Source: Candidatus Margulisiibacteriota bacterium (GTDB lineage: Bacteria > Margulisbacteria > Termititenacia > Termititenacales > Termititenacaceae). From it: a stretch of DNA of 25,889 nt. Each line of letters begins with the position of its first letter. The first letter of the stretch is position 1. Positions 8,497 through 16,081 of this stretch are shown here, piece after piece. The stretch is from NCBI GenBank assembly GCA_031279305.1, contig JAITIS010000051.1:1-25889 (forward strand), given 5' to 3'. The notes under the pieces are model-generated. The model ran no database searches. It saw only the letters and a list, made by a program, of their open reading frames with translations, and was not told where the DNA came from. A program made the translations under genes and the position numbers.

Positions 8497-8843
8497 AAAG
8501 TTTCCTTTCCGCCGCGGATTTTTTTCAGCAGTTCCAGCCGCTGGTCTCCTGCCGCCAGCGAATCGTCCAGCACAAAACGCAGTTCCGGCACGATACGGGT
8601 CTGGATATTTTTGGCCAGCCGTCCGCGGATAAAAGGAATGGCCGAAATTAATCCTCTCAGCGATTTTTTCCGCTCTGCCTCCGAACCGAAACAAGAGATG
8701 AATACTCTGGCCTGAGAGAGATCCGCGGTGACTTTTACCTCGGTGATAGAAACAAAACCGATGCGGTGGTCATTTAATTTGCCCTGAATGATCAAACTGA
8801 TTTCGGTTTTTAGCAGCTCTGCCAGCCGCTCTGCGCGCGACAT
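8493..8843 (-). CDS. rbfA: 30S ribosome-binding factor A
   Basis: RbfA is a KH-type protein that helps 16S rRNA maturation and cold adaptation of the small subunit. The ATG at 8843 is taken as the start because it gives the canonical opening SRAERLAELLKTEISLI and lies four bases past the infB stop; the longer frame to 8912 only adds residues inside infB. The length of 116 residues is standard. DHRIGFVSITEV, ADLSQARVFIS and the closing PELRFVLDDSL are the typical RbfA strand-helix blocks. Coupling on both sides is tight: a four-base gap from infB and an overlapping GTGA with nrnA. Confidence 0.94.
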   Translation of the reverse strand: MSRAERLAELLKTEISLIIQGKLNDHRIGFVSITEVKVTADLSQARVFISCFGSEAERKKSLRGLISAIPFIRGRLAKNIQTRIVPELRFVLDDSLAAGDQRLELLKKIRGGKETL

Positions 8844-8847
8844 TTTT

Positions 8848-11220
8848 TTAAGAGGCCTTTTTGGCTTTTTTCTCAAAGGCGACAATGACGTCTCCTTCCT
8901 GAAAATCGTCAAAATTTTCCAGCGTGAAACCGCATTCGTAATTTAGATTTACTTCTTTGACATCATTTTTTCCGTGTCTCAAGCTGGCAAAAGTTGTCTC
9001 CGCCAGCCGTTTGCCGCCGCGGTACAGCAGCACTTTATCCGCATTTTTACGGATGCTGCCGGTAGAAACAAATGCGCCGGCGATATTTCCGGCTTTGGAG
9101 AATTTATATATTTTACGGATTTCGGCTTTGCCCAGCTCCACTTCCTCGTATTCCGGACCGAGCATTCCGTTTAACGCCAGCTCCAGATCTTCCAGCAGTT
9201 TGTAAATAATATTGTAGCTGCGAATTTCTACTTCTTCTTTTTTGGCCAGCGTTTCCGCGGAGCTTTCGGCGCCCACGGTGAAAGCCAGAATTACCGCTTC
9301 AGAGGCTTTGGCTAACATCACGTCGGATTCGTTAATGCTGCCGGTGCCGGAATGGATAATATTGAGGCTGACTTTCTCGTGCTGTATCTTGGCCAGTGAG
9401 GCGGATATTGCCTCGACCGAACCCTGCACGTCGCCTTTGAGCACGATATTCAGCGTCTTTTTGGCGCCGGTATTCAGGGTTTTGCTCAAAGCAGACAGAG
9501 TCATTGCCCTCTTGCTGGAGAGCAGCTGATCTTTTTGTTCGGCCTGTCTGGTTTCGGCCAGCACCCTGGCGCCGCGTTCAGAGCCTAACACTTGGAATAA
9601 TTCGCCGGAGCGCGGCACTTCGGTGATGCCCAGTATTTCGACCGGGCAGGCCGGCCCGGCGGAGGCTATTTCGTGACCGTGATCGTCAAACATCGCGCGC
9701 ACCCGCCCGTAAGTGGTGCCGATGACATAAGGGTCGCCTTTGCGCAGGGTGCCGCCCTTGATCAATACGGTGGCCACAGGGCCGCGGCGCTTGGAGAGGT
9801 GGGCTTCGATGATGATGCCCTGCGCTTTTTTGCGCGGATTGGCCTTAAGATCTTCCATCTCCGCGATGAGCAGGATCATCTCCAACAGATTTTCTATGCC
9901 GGTTTTGGCTTTGGCGGATATTTGGCAGCAGACTGTCTTGCCGCCCCAGTCTTCAGGCACCAGATTGTGCTCGGCGAGCTGTTGTTTAACTCTGTCGATA
10001 TTGGCGTCCGGCAGATCAATTTTGTTGATGGCCACAATGATGGGCACTCCGGCCGCTCTGGCGTGGTCTATAGCTTCAATCGTCTGCGGCTTGATGCCGT
10101 CATTGGCCGCGACGACCAGCACGACTATGTCTGTGACCTGCGCGCCGCGCGCCCGCAGCGCCGTGAAAGCCTCGTGGCCGGGCGTGTCTAAAAAGGTAAT
10201 TTTTTTGCTGTTGACCGTGACCTGATAGGCGCCGATATGCTGGGTGATGCCGCCAGCCTCGCCCTCGACCACATTGGTGGAGCGGACAGCGTCGAGCAGT
10301 TTGGTTTTGCCGTGGTCGACGTGTCCCATTATCGTGACTATCGGCGGACGCACGAGCAGATCTTCCGGCCTGTCCTCCACTTCAGACGACTCCAACATAG
10401 TCAGCTCGTATTTAATCTTGGAGTCCTCGGTTTCGGAAAAATCCGTGCTGACCGCGACGCCGATCAGCCCGCCGATTTTCTGGGCGATGTCCGGGTCTAT
10501 TTTTTGATTGATCGTGATTAACATTCCGGCTTTGAGCAGGGCGCCCATTATTTCGGTCAGCGGACGTTTGGTGAGCCGCGCAAAATCCTGCAGGGACAGG
10601 CTTTTTTCATTGAGCGTTATCTCTGCCGGCGGCGGCGTGTCATCCGGCGGCGGCGCCTCCTGAATTTTTTCCTGCAGTTTTTGTTTTTTGTATTTGGAAC
10701 GGTTTTTCTTGGGCTTTTGGTTAAACAGTTTCTGCAAGTTGGCGTCTTTGTCGATAAAAGTTTTTTCACTGCGGAAAACTTTTTCTTTGCGCAGATGCAC
10801 ATTGGGTTTGAGCGGGTTGTCCGGCGTCTTGTCGCCGGGTTTTTTGTATTTATCCGGATTGAGCGAGGACACCGCGTTTGCCGGCGCTTCCGGGGGGGCA
10901 GGCTTGGGTTCCTCCGGCGGCGGCTCCGGTTCCTTTTTCTTTTGGTTTTCCTGCGTAAAAAGTTTGCTGGCCTTTTCCGCCGCGGTCAATTCTTTTTCTT
11001 CGGACTGTTCCAGCTCGGCCGCATCCAGTTTGGCTTTTTTGATCACCCGCACCACCATTTTTTTGGGTTTGGCCGGATTAAATTTTTCCGCGATTTTTTG
11101 AACAACGGCGCTGTCCACCTGCGAAGTGACATTCTTAAAAGGAACATTCATCTCTTGCAAGATGCGCTTGATCTCATTTTCCGATTTATTTAGTTTTTTG
11201 GCCAGTTCGCTTATTTTCAT
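8848..11220 (-). CDS. infB: Translation initiation factor IF-2
   Basis: IF-2 is the GTPase that brings initiator tRNA to the 30S subunit and promotes subunit joining. The 790-residue protein starts with an IF2-N domain (about 1-50). A long Lys/Glu/Pro-rich unstructured linker follows (about 60-200), then a second IF2-N-like helical piece (about 205-260). The G domain carries GHVDHGKT (299-306), DTPGHEAF (345-352) and NKID (399-402). The C-terminal beta-barrel, alpha/beta/alpha and fMet-tRNA-binding domains fill the rest; GDVQGS and the closing FQEGDVIVAFE are recognisable. AAGGAA precedes the ATG, 26 bases after the nusA stop. ylxR and the L7Ae-like gene often found between nusA and infB are absent. 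Confidence 0.97.
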   Translation of the reverse strand: MKISELAKKLNKSENEIKRILQEMNVPFKNVTSQVDSAVVQKIAEKFNPAKPKKMVVRVIKKAKLDAAELEQSEEKELTAAEKASKLFTQENQKKKEPEPPPEEPKPAPPEAPANAVSSLNPDKYKKPGDKTPDNPLKPNVHLRKEKVFRSEKTFIDKDANLQKLFNQKPKKNRSKYKKQKLQEKIQEAPPPDDTPPPAEITLNEKSLSLQDFARLTKRPLTEIMGALLKAGMLITINQKIDPDIAQKIGGLIGVAVSTDFSETEDSKIKYELTMLESSEVEDRPEDLLVRPPIVTIMGHVDHGKTKLLDAVRSTNVVEGEAGGITQHIGAYQVTVNSKKITFLDTPGHEAFTALRARGAQVTDIVVLVVAANDGIKPQTIEAIDHARAAGVPIIVAINKIDLPDANIDRVKQQLAEHNLVPEDWGGKTVCCQISAKAKTGIENLLEMILLIAEMEDLKANPRKKAQGIIIEAHLSKRRGPVATVLIKGGTLRKGDPYVIGTTYGRVRAMFDDHGHEIASAGPACPVEILGITEVPRSGELFQVLGSERGARVLAETRQAEQKDQLLSSKRAMTLSALSKTLNTGAKKTLNIVLKGDVQGSVEAISASLAKIQHEKVSLNIIHSGTGSINESDVMLAKASEAVILAFTVGAESSAETLAKKEEVEIRSYNIIYKLLEDLELALNGMLGPEYEEVELGKAEIRKIYKFSKAGNIAGAFVSTGSIRKNADKVLLYRGGKRLAETTFASLRHGKNDVKEVNLNYECGFTLENFDDFQEGDVIVAFEKKAKKAS

Positions 11221-11246
11221 TACAGTTCCTTAAAGATTATTTAACA

Positions 11247-12527
11247 TTATTCTGCCGCGGGCGCCTCCTTAACTGCCGGCGCCTCTGCCGGCTCCGTCGA
11301 TTTTTCTGCTGTTAGAGTTTCCTCCGTCTGAGCTGTCTCTGCCGTTTCCGCGGCCTGCGCTTTGTCTAACAGAGCCGCTGCCGCGGCTAGGTCTATTTTA
11401 CCGTCCTGCGTGGCGGCCGCGGCGCCTTCGGCGCCCCTGGCTTCCTCCACGGCGGCTTTAAGATTTTCCGCGAAACTAGATTTTTCTTCCTGTATATCGA
11501 TATTCCAGCCGGTCAGGCGGGAAGCTAGGCGGACATTCTGTCCGCTGCGGCCGATAGCCAGTGATAACTGGTCGGCGTCGACGAAAACCAGCGCTTTTTT
11601 CTCCGTGCCGCTCTCGGTCTCGTTTTCTTCCAGCCGGATTTTATTGATCTTGGCGGGCTTGAGCGCGCTGGCGATCAGCTCCATCGGATCATCCACCCAT
11701 TCGATGATGTCGATTTTTTCATTGCCCAGCGCTTTGACTATATTATGGATGCGCCCGCCCATATGGCCGACGCAGGTGCCGACGGCGCCGACTTCTGGAT
11801 CGTTGGATTTGACGGCGACTTTGGCGCGGCTGCCCGGCTCGCGCGCCACGGCGACGACTTCGATGATTTTGTCGTTGATCTCCGGCACTTCCATTTCAAA
11901 AAGGATGCGCACCAATCCGGGATGGGTGCGGGACACGCGGATTTTCGGGCCTTTGGGCGTGTTGTCCACCGCGGAGATGTAGACTTTGATCAGGTCTTTG
12001 GGGTTGTACCGCTCGCCGGGTATCTGGTCTTTGTAGTCCAGCACCGCTTCGGTGCGCCCCAGATTGAGCAGATAATTGCGCCCCTCTTTGCGCTGAACCG
12101 TGGCGGTCACGATCGTGTTGACTTTGGCGCTGAATTCCTCAGTGATGGAGTTTTTCTCGGCCTCGCGCAGTTTTTGCAGGATGACCTGCTTGGCGGTCTG
12201 CACGGCGATGCGCCCGAAATCATCCGGAGTGATCTCGATCATTATGACATCGCCTAACTCCACATCTTCCTGATATTCTTTGGCTTCCGCAAAAGACACC
12301 TGCGTGGCCGGCGTCTCGACTTTTTCCACCACTTCTTTGCTGGCAAAAATCAGCGCCTCGCCGGTTTTTTCGTCCAAGCTGACGTTGAGATTGTAATCCA
12401 TGCCGAGTTTTTTGCGCGTGGCGGCCAGCAGGGAAGACTCAATCGCCTCGATGAGCACCGCGCGGTCGATGCCTCTTTCTTTTTCCAGCTGGGTTAACAC
12501 CTGCTCAAAATCGTTGATTAAAATCAT
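11247..12527 (-). CDS. nusA: Transcription termination/antitermination factor NusA
   Basis: NusA binds RNA polymerase and nascent RNA and modulates pausing, intrinsic termination and antitermination. The 426-residue protein has the polymerase-binding N-terminal domain (about 1-130), an S1 domain (about 134-199), and two KH domains with GxxG loops GHMG (254-257) and GRSG (326-329). The tail (about 360-426) is Ala/Glu-rich and low in complexity, and replaces the acidic repeats of E. coli NusA. GGAGGA lies five bases before the ATG. This is the first gene of a six-gene leftward operon; rimP, its usual partner, is missing upstream. The leader contains a terminator-like hairpin that could make the gene self-regulating. 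Confidence 0.96.
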   Translation of the reverse strand: MILINDFEQVLTQLEKERGIDRAVLIEAIESSLLAATRKKLGMDYNLNVSLDEKTGEALIFASKEVVEKVETPATQVSFAEAKEYQEDVELGDVIMIEITPDDFGRIAVQTAKQVILQKLREAEKNSITEEFSAKVNTIVTATVQRKEGRNYLLNLGRTEAVLDYKDQIPGERYNPKDLIKVYISAVDNTPKGPKIRVSRTHPGLVRILFEMEVPEINDKIIEVVAVAREPGSRAKVAVKSNDPEVGAVGTCVGHMGGRIHNIVKALGNEKIDIIEWVDDPMELIASALKPAKINKIRLEENETESGTEKKALVFVDADQLSLAIGRSGQNVRLASRLTGWNIDIQEEKSSFAENLKAAVEEARGAEGAAAATQDGKIDLAAAAALLDKAQAAETAETAQTEETLTAEKSTEPAEAPAVKEAPAAE

Positions 12528-12559
12528 TTTCTTCCTCCGCTTTGATTTGCCTGTGCGAT

Positions 12560-12585
12560 AAAAAAAAGAGCGTCGCCGCTCCTTT
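12560..12585 (-). terminator. Terminator-like hairpin in the nusA leader (possible attenuator)
   Basis: On the minus strand the leader reads AAAGGAGCG, loop GCGA, CGCTCTTTT. This is a nine-pair stem with one G-U pair and a four-base loop, inside a run of eight U (12567 down to 12560). It lies between the nusA promoter and the nusA ribosome site, so transcription must read through it to express the operon. On the plus strand the U-tract is poor, so the hairpin is oriented for leftward transcription. Caveat: it starts only about five bases after the predicted transcript start. Confidence 0.6.
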
Positions 12586-12596
12586 CTGACCAGCCC

Positions 12597-12625
12597 AATA
12601 TAGCCGATTTTTCAGAAAATGGCAA
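12597..12625 (-). promoter_or_regulatory. Promoter of the nusA-infB-rbfA-nrnA-truB-ribF operon
   Basis: On the minus strand TTGCCA (12625-12620) is followed by a 17-base spacer and TATATT (12602-12597). This is a near-consensus sigma-70-type promoter with ideal spacing. The predicted start is near 12590, about 63 bases before the nusA ATG. Confidence 0.7.
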
Positions 12626-12640
12626 TTCTTTAGCCGGGGA

Positions 12641-12666
12641 TATTTATTACATATATGTAATAAATA
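12641..12666. repeat. Perfect 26-bp AT-rich palindrome upstream of the nusA promoter
   Basis: The 13-base half TATTTATTACATA is followed at once by its exact reverse complement. It lies 15 bases upstream of the nusA -35 box and 40 bases after the end of the restriction gene. It may be an operator for a dimeric regulator, a bidirectional stop, or a recombination scar. Nothing in the sequence decides between these. Confidence 0.6.
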
Positions 12667-12706
12667 CAAAAATGCAATAAATTGCCGAGCAAAACTTCTG
12701 GAATTT

Positions 12707-13418
12707 TTAACGCTGGCCGCTTATCTTTTGTATTTTCTGTAAAATGCGATTAGGTTTCGTTTCATATTTGCGAAATTCATCGATATTTTCGTTAGTTATA
12801 TGCAGCTGCCCTTCATTAACATTTCCTCTGCGCTGTCCAATGGAATAATGCTTATTTGTTTTTACATCATTTGCTGATAAAACCCAATATCTTATAATAT
12901 CTCTCCAGACGGCGATCCAAATAAAAATATCACAACATTTAGGTTTTATCTGCTGAAAATTCATATCAAATGGCAGTTTAGAATTTGAATGCAAGGCTTT
13001 TATGTACAATGGTTCTTTGCTGTTAAAATCCACCGCCCTAGACGCTTTGACCTCAATTTTTATTCCTTTATGCCAAAAATCGTATTCTCCAGAATATGAG
13101 CGCTCTAGCTTCTTGGATGGTCTTTCTAATTCTTGCGCTAACTTATTTAGATGATTTTGTGCCCAAGTTTCGCCAAAACCGCGCGGCGCAGATATTTCAA
13201 ATAGGTGCAGAAATTTATTTCTCGACAAATAATCAGCTCTAATTTCATAATATTTATTAATGTCAAGTATTTTTTTTCGCAAGCAGATGCGATATTATAT
13301 ATTCAAACTTGTTAAAAGGATAAACGCTATAAAGACTATCCAAATAATTTTTTGAAAGATTATGAATATTTTTTATTTGCTTGATATATTTTAATAATTG
13401 CTTGGCAAGGATTTCCAT
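12707..13418 (-). pseudogene. PD-(D/E)xK restriction endonuclease, frameshifted near the N-terminus
   Basis: The main frame (13282 down to 12707, 191 codons from a TTG) carries a nuclease core: YSGEYDFWHKGIKIEVKAS holds D68, E77 and K79, the D-x8-ExK arrangement of PD-(D/E)xK enzymes. Upstream, the ATG at 13418 opens a second frame of about 50 residues, ending in the segment EYIISHLLAKK. It runs into the main frame if one base is removed from the run of eight A (minus strand) at 13270-13277. The intended protein would be about 236 residues, beginning four bases after the methyltransferase stop, as expected for a type II pair. A shortened protein from the TTG at 13282 might still be made, but that start has no ribosome site. 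The sequence is strongly AT-rich relative to nusA. The recognition site cannot be predicted. Confidence 0.65.
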
Positions 13419-13421
13419 AAT

Positions 13422-15206
13422 TCAGGCAATTTCTTTTTTTATATATTTAATCTCTTTGCCGCTCAAGCCAAATACAGCAAAGATTGTGTCGTCTATGGCC
13501 TGCAAATGTTTGAGATTTCTGGTTGCAAGCATTTCCTTGACCATAAAATCTATGCTGTCATTTATTCGCTTGCCCAGCTTAGGAAAAGGTATTTGCGCAA
13601 GAGCTCCCTTTAAGATTTTTACTTCATTAAATTTCTTTGCATATATATGTTGAAATATAGGAGAATTTAAGAAAGCCAAAACTGTTTTAATAGAATACCC
13701 CTGTATGTTGGGAATAAGCATATTAGCGCTGTTCAAAAATAACCGCCGCTTGTCGTCATACGCAAACACCAAGTTATGGGAAATAAATTTATAAACAAGT
13801 TTTTCTTTTGCTCTGTAAATTTCTTCACTCGCCGCTTGCTGGTAGAGTGTTCTTTGATAAGATATATATTTATTAGTGTCCTTTAATAGGTATTTTGTTA
13901 ATTCTTTTCCGGAATATATTTTTTCTCCATTATTTTTTTCTGGGGGAGATATGCTTGGCGTTATTGCCGGTTACAATTCCTAATCCCCATTGGCTTTGCG
14001 TGAGCGTGTCGTATGGAGCAGCGAATAGTTTTTTTAAGATTTTTTCATCGCGCATATTATTAGGCATAAAATTATGATTGACATTAGTTTCATATACAGA
14101 CTGTCTAATAATTTTTGTTCCTGTTTTGTTTAGGATTTTTATAAAATTACGCTGTGTTTTAAGCCTAAGTGAAAGACAAATAACATCTGTTAAAACACCC
14201 TTAAAGGCTTTTCCGCAAAAAATAATTTTTTCAATATTAAAATTGGCTAAGATGTGTTTTCTAATATCTTTATGCGCGGCGACATTTAAGATGGATGCTG
14301 GCAACACAAAAATTCCTCGTCCTTCTTTTTTAAGACATTCTCTGGCTTTGACAATAAAATAAGAAAATATTTCTCTGGAAAATATCTGCGGAAAATATTG
14401 CGCATACTTTGCGGAAACCAGCGCCCCCCAAGGCGGATTGGTGACAATGACATCAAATCCTTGCCTAAAATACGGAAAATTATCCAGAGAATTATTGATG
14501 TTTAGAAAATCTACATTAAAGATATTTGGTCTAAATTGTAAGTGTTTATATTTGCTTACGAGATTGATCTTGGCGATAAAGCAGGCTATGTCATCGATGT
14601 CTATCCCGTATAATTTTTGAGGATCGGTGATTTTATTTGCAAAAGATAATAAAAAACTTCCTGTTCCGCAGCAAGGATCTAATATTTTTGAAGTCTGGGC
14701 GACCTTTACAGTAGAAATATTCCCGGTAATATTTTCTGGAGTGTAGTAAGAGCCTTTCTTATTCTTGTCTCCCTCTTTAAGCAAAGATTGATAAATAAGG
14801 CCTAAAATGTCATTTTCATCGGCAGGAATAGCAAAATCTAATAATCTTTTATTTATGCTGCAAGCAGGGAATGTTTCTAAGATTTCTGCCAGAAATGGAT
14901 TTTTAGCGGTTATTTTTTATTCCTTATTGTCAGCAGACTTTCTTTTTGCGGCATATTTAAGGCCAGATTAAATATGGCCTCTCTTATGTTGATGTTATTA
15001 GATTGTATGCGGTTGATTATTTCCGTTGCTTTTTTATATTAAATTGGTTTTTGAAATATTCGATGGGGATAATATTTTTTGTTGAATTTCTTTTGTTTGC
15101 TCTCATTAGATAATTTATTATCTATATCGACTAAGGTTATTCCAAGCCTCTGCCAGTTGCTGATAGTTGCTTCGGATACTAGGGTTAATTCTGGGACGGG
15201 CTTCAT
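13422..15206 (-). pseudogene. N6-adenine-type DNA methyltransferase, broken by several frameshifts
   Basis: Reading leftward from the ATG at 15206, five consecutive pieces in changing frames together look like one class I SAM-dependent methyltransferase. Piece 1 (15206 to about 15100) begins MKPVPELTLVSEATISNWQR and looks helix-turn-helix-like. Piece 2 (about 15100-15035) contains RANKRNSTKNIIPIEYF. Piece 3 (about 15030-14913) contains NINIREAIFNLALN. Piece 4 (14916-13930) holds the catalytic core with SAM motif DPCCGTGSF (14679-14653) and adenine motif NPPW (14439-14428). Piece 5 (about 13955-13422) holds the target-recognition end. The joins fall near 15100, at A6 (15030-15035), at A6 (14913-14918), and at the C5/A7 stretch (13942-13957). 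Each needs one base added or removed. It pairs with the downstream nuclease. A sequencing artefact cannot be excluded, although neighbouring long genes are intact. Confidence 0.75.
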
Positions 15207-15214
15207 AAGTCGTT

Positions 15215-15222
15215 ATTTTATA
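15215..15222 (-). promoter_or_regulatory. -10-like box for the methyltransferase gene
   Basis: TATAAAAT on the minus strand ends eight bases before the ATG at 15206, and no Shine-Dalgarno sequence is present. This is the same octamer as in front of ftsK and suggests a leaderless transcript. The divergent lptB gene starts 138 bases away, so 15207-15344 is a shared regulatory interval. Confidence 0.4.
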
Positions 15223-15344
15223 GAGACAATGTAAAAAATTCTAGTTGCTTAATCGGAGGGCTTGCGTTGACGTGGTTTCACACCGCTATAGTTTTATGCT
15301 AAACTGTTTTTCGCTAGCTTATCTTGAAATTTTGAGGACCAAAA

Positions 15345-16067
15345 ATGATTGAAACCCAGGGGCTGGTCAAAGCCTATCACCGTAAGAGAGTGGTCAACGA
15401 AGTCAACATTCACGTCAAAAAAGGCGAGGTGGTCGGGCTGCTCGGCCCCAACGGAGCGGGCAAAACCACCACGTTTTATATGATCGTGGGTTTGATCCGG
15501 GCGGACGCCGGCATCGTCAATCTCAACGGCAATGACATTACCCACGTCCCTATGCATATCCGCGCCCGTCAGGGCATCGGCTATCTGCCGCAGGAGGCTT
15601 CGATATTCCGCAAGCTGACCGTCGAAGAAAATCTGCTCATCCTCTGGGAAAATATGCCGCAGATACCGCGCGCCGAATACCAGCAGCGAATGGATGAGCT
15701 TTTTACGGAAATGAAAATAGCCCATCTGCGCAAACAGCGCGGCTACGAGCTTTCCGGCGGCGAGAGGCGCCGGGTGGAGATCTGCCGCGCGCTGGCCTGT
15801 TACCCGGATTTTATTCTGCTGGACGAGCCTTTTGCCGGCATAGATCCGATCGCGGTCAATGATATTCAGGAGATCATCGCTTTTCTCTCCCGGCAAAAAG
15901 GCTTGGGCATACTCATCACCGATCACAATGTGCGCGAGACGCTGGGTATCACAGACCGGGCCTATATCATTCATCAGGGCAAAGTCCTGCTGGAAGGCAC
16001 CGCGCAGGAGATCGCCGGCGACCCTACCGCCCGGAAATTTTATCTGGGCGAAAATTTTAATTTGTAA
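15345..16067 (+). CDS. lptB: LPS export ABC transporter ATPase LptB
   Basis: LptB is the cytoplasmic ATPase that powers extraction of lipopolysaccharide from the inner membrane by LptF/LptG. The 240-residue protein shows Walker A GPNGAGKT (34-41), the Q-loop at Q83 in LPQEASIFRKL (81-91), the signature LSGGE (136-140), Walker B ILLDEPF (157-163, D160/E161) and the switch histidine H194. The stretches LPQEASIFRKLTVEENL and EPFAGIDPIAV are characteristic of LptB rather than of amino-acid ABC ATPases. GAGG lies seven bases before the ATG. The next gene, 14 bases on, is its likely membrane partner. LptA and LptC are not visible here. Confidence 0.95.
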   Translation: MIETQGLVKAYHRKRVVNEVNIHVKKGEVVGLLGPNGAGKTTTFYMIVGLIRADAGIVNLNGNDITHVPMHIRARQGIGYLPQEASIFRKLTVEENLLILWENMPQIPRAEYQQRMDELFTEMKIAHLRKQRGYELSGGERRRVEICRALACYPDFILLDEPFAGIDPIAVNDIQEIIAFLSRQKGLGILITDHNVRETLGITDRAYIIHQGKVLLEGTAQEIAGDPTARKFYLGENFNL

Positions 16068-16081
16068 GCGGGCTTGAGACA

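Noticed and set aside
9673..10191. Rightward open frames inside infB
   Set aside because: The IF-2 G domain is encoded on the opposite strand over the same bases.
14905..14925. Programmed -1 ribosomal frameshift at the A6 run in the methyltransferase
   Set aside because: The slippery heptamer would be T AAA AAA, not a good X XXY YYZ site, and the other joins in the same gene need +1 shifts. Simple indels or transcriptional slippage fit better.
15262..15305. lptB promoter candidates (TTGACG with TATAGT, or TTTCAC with TAAACT)
   Set aside because: The spacings are 14 and 18 bases with weak hexamers; several equally poor choices exist, so none is listed as a feature.
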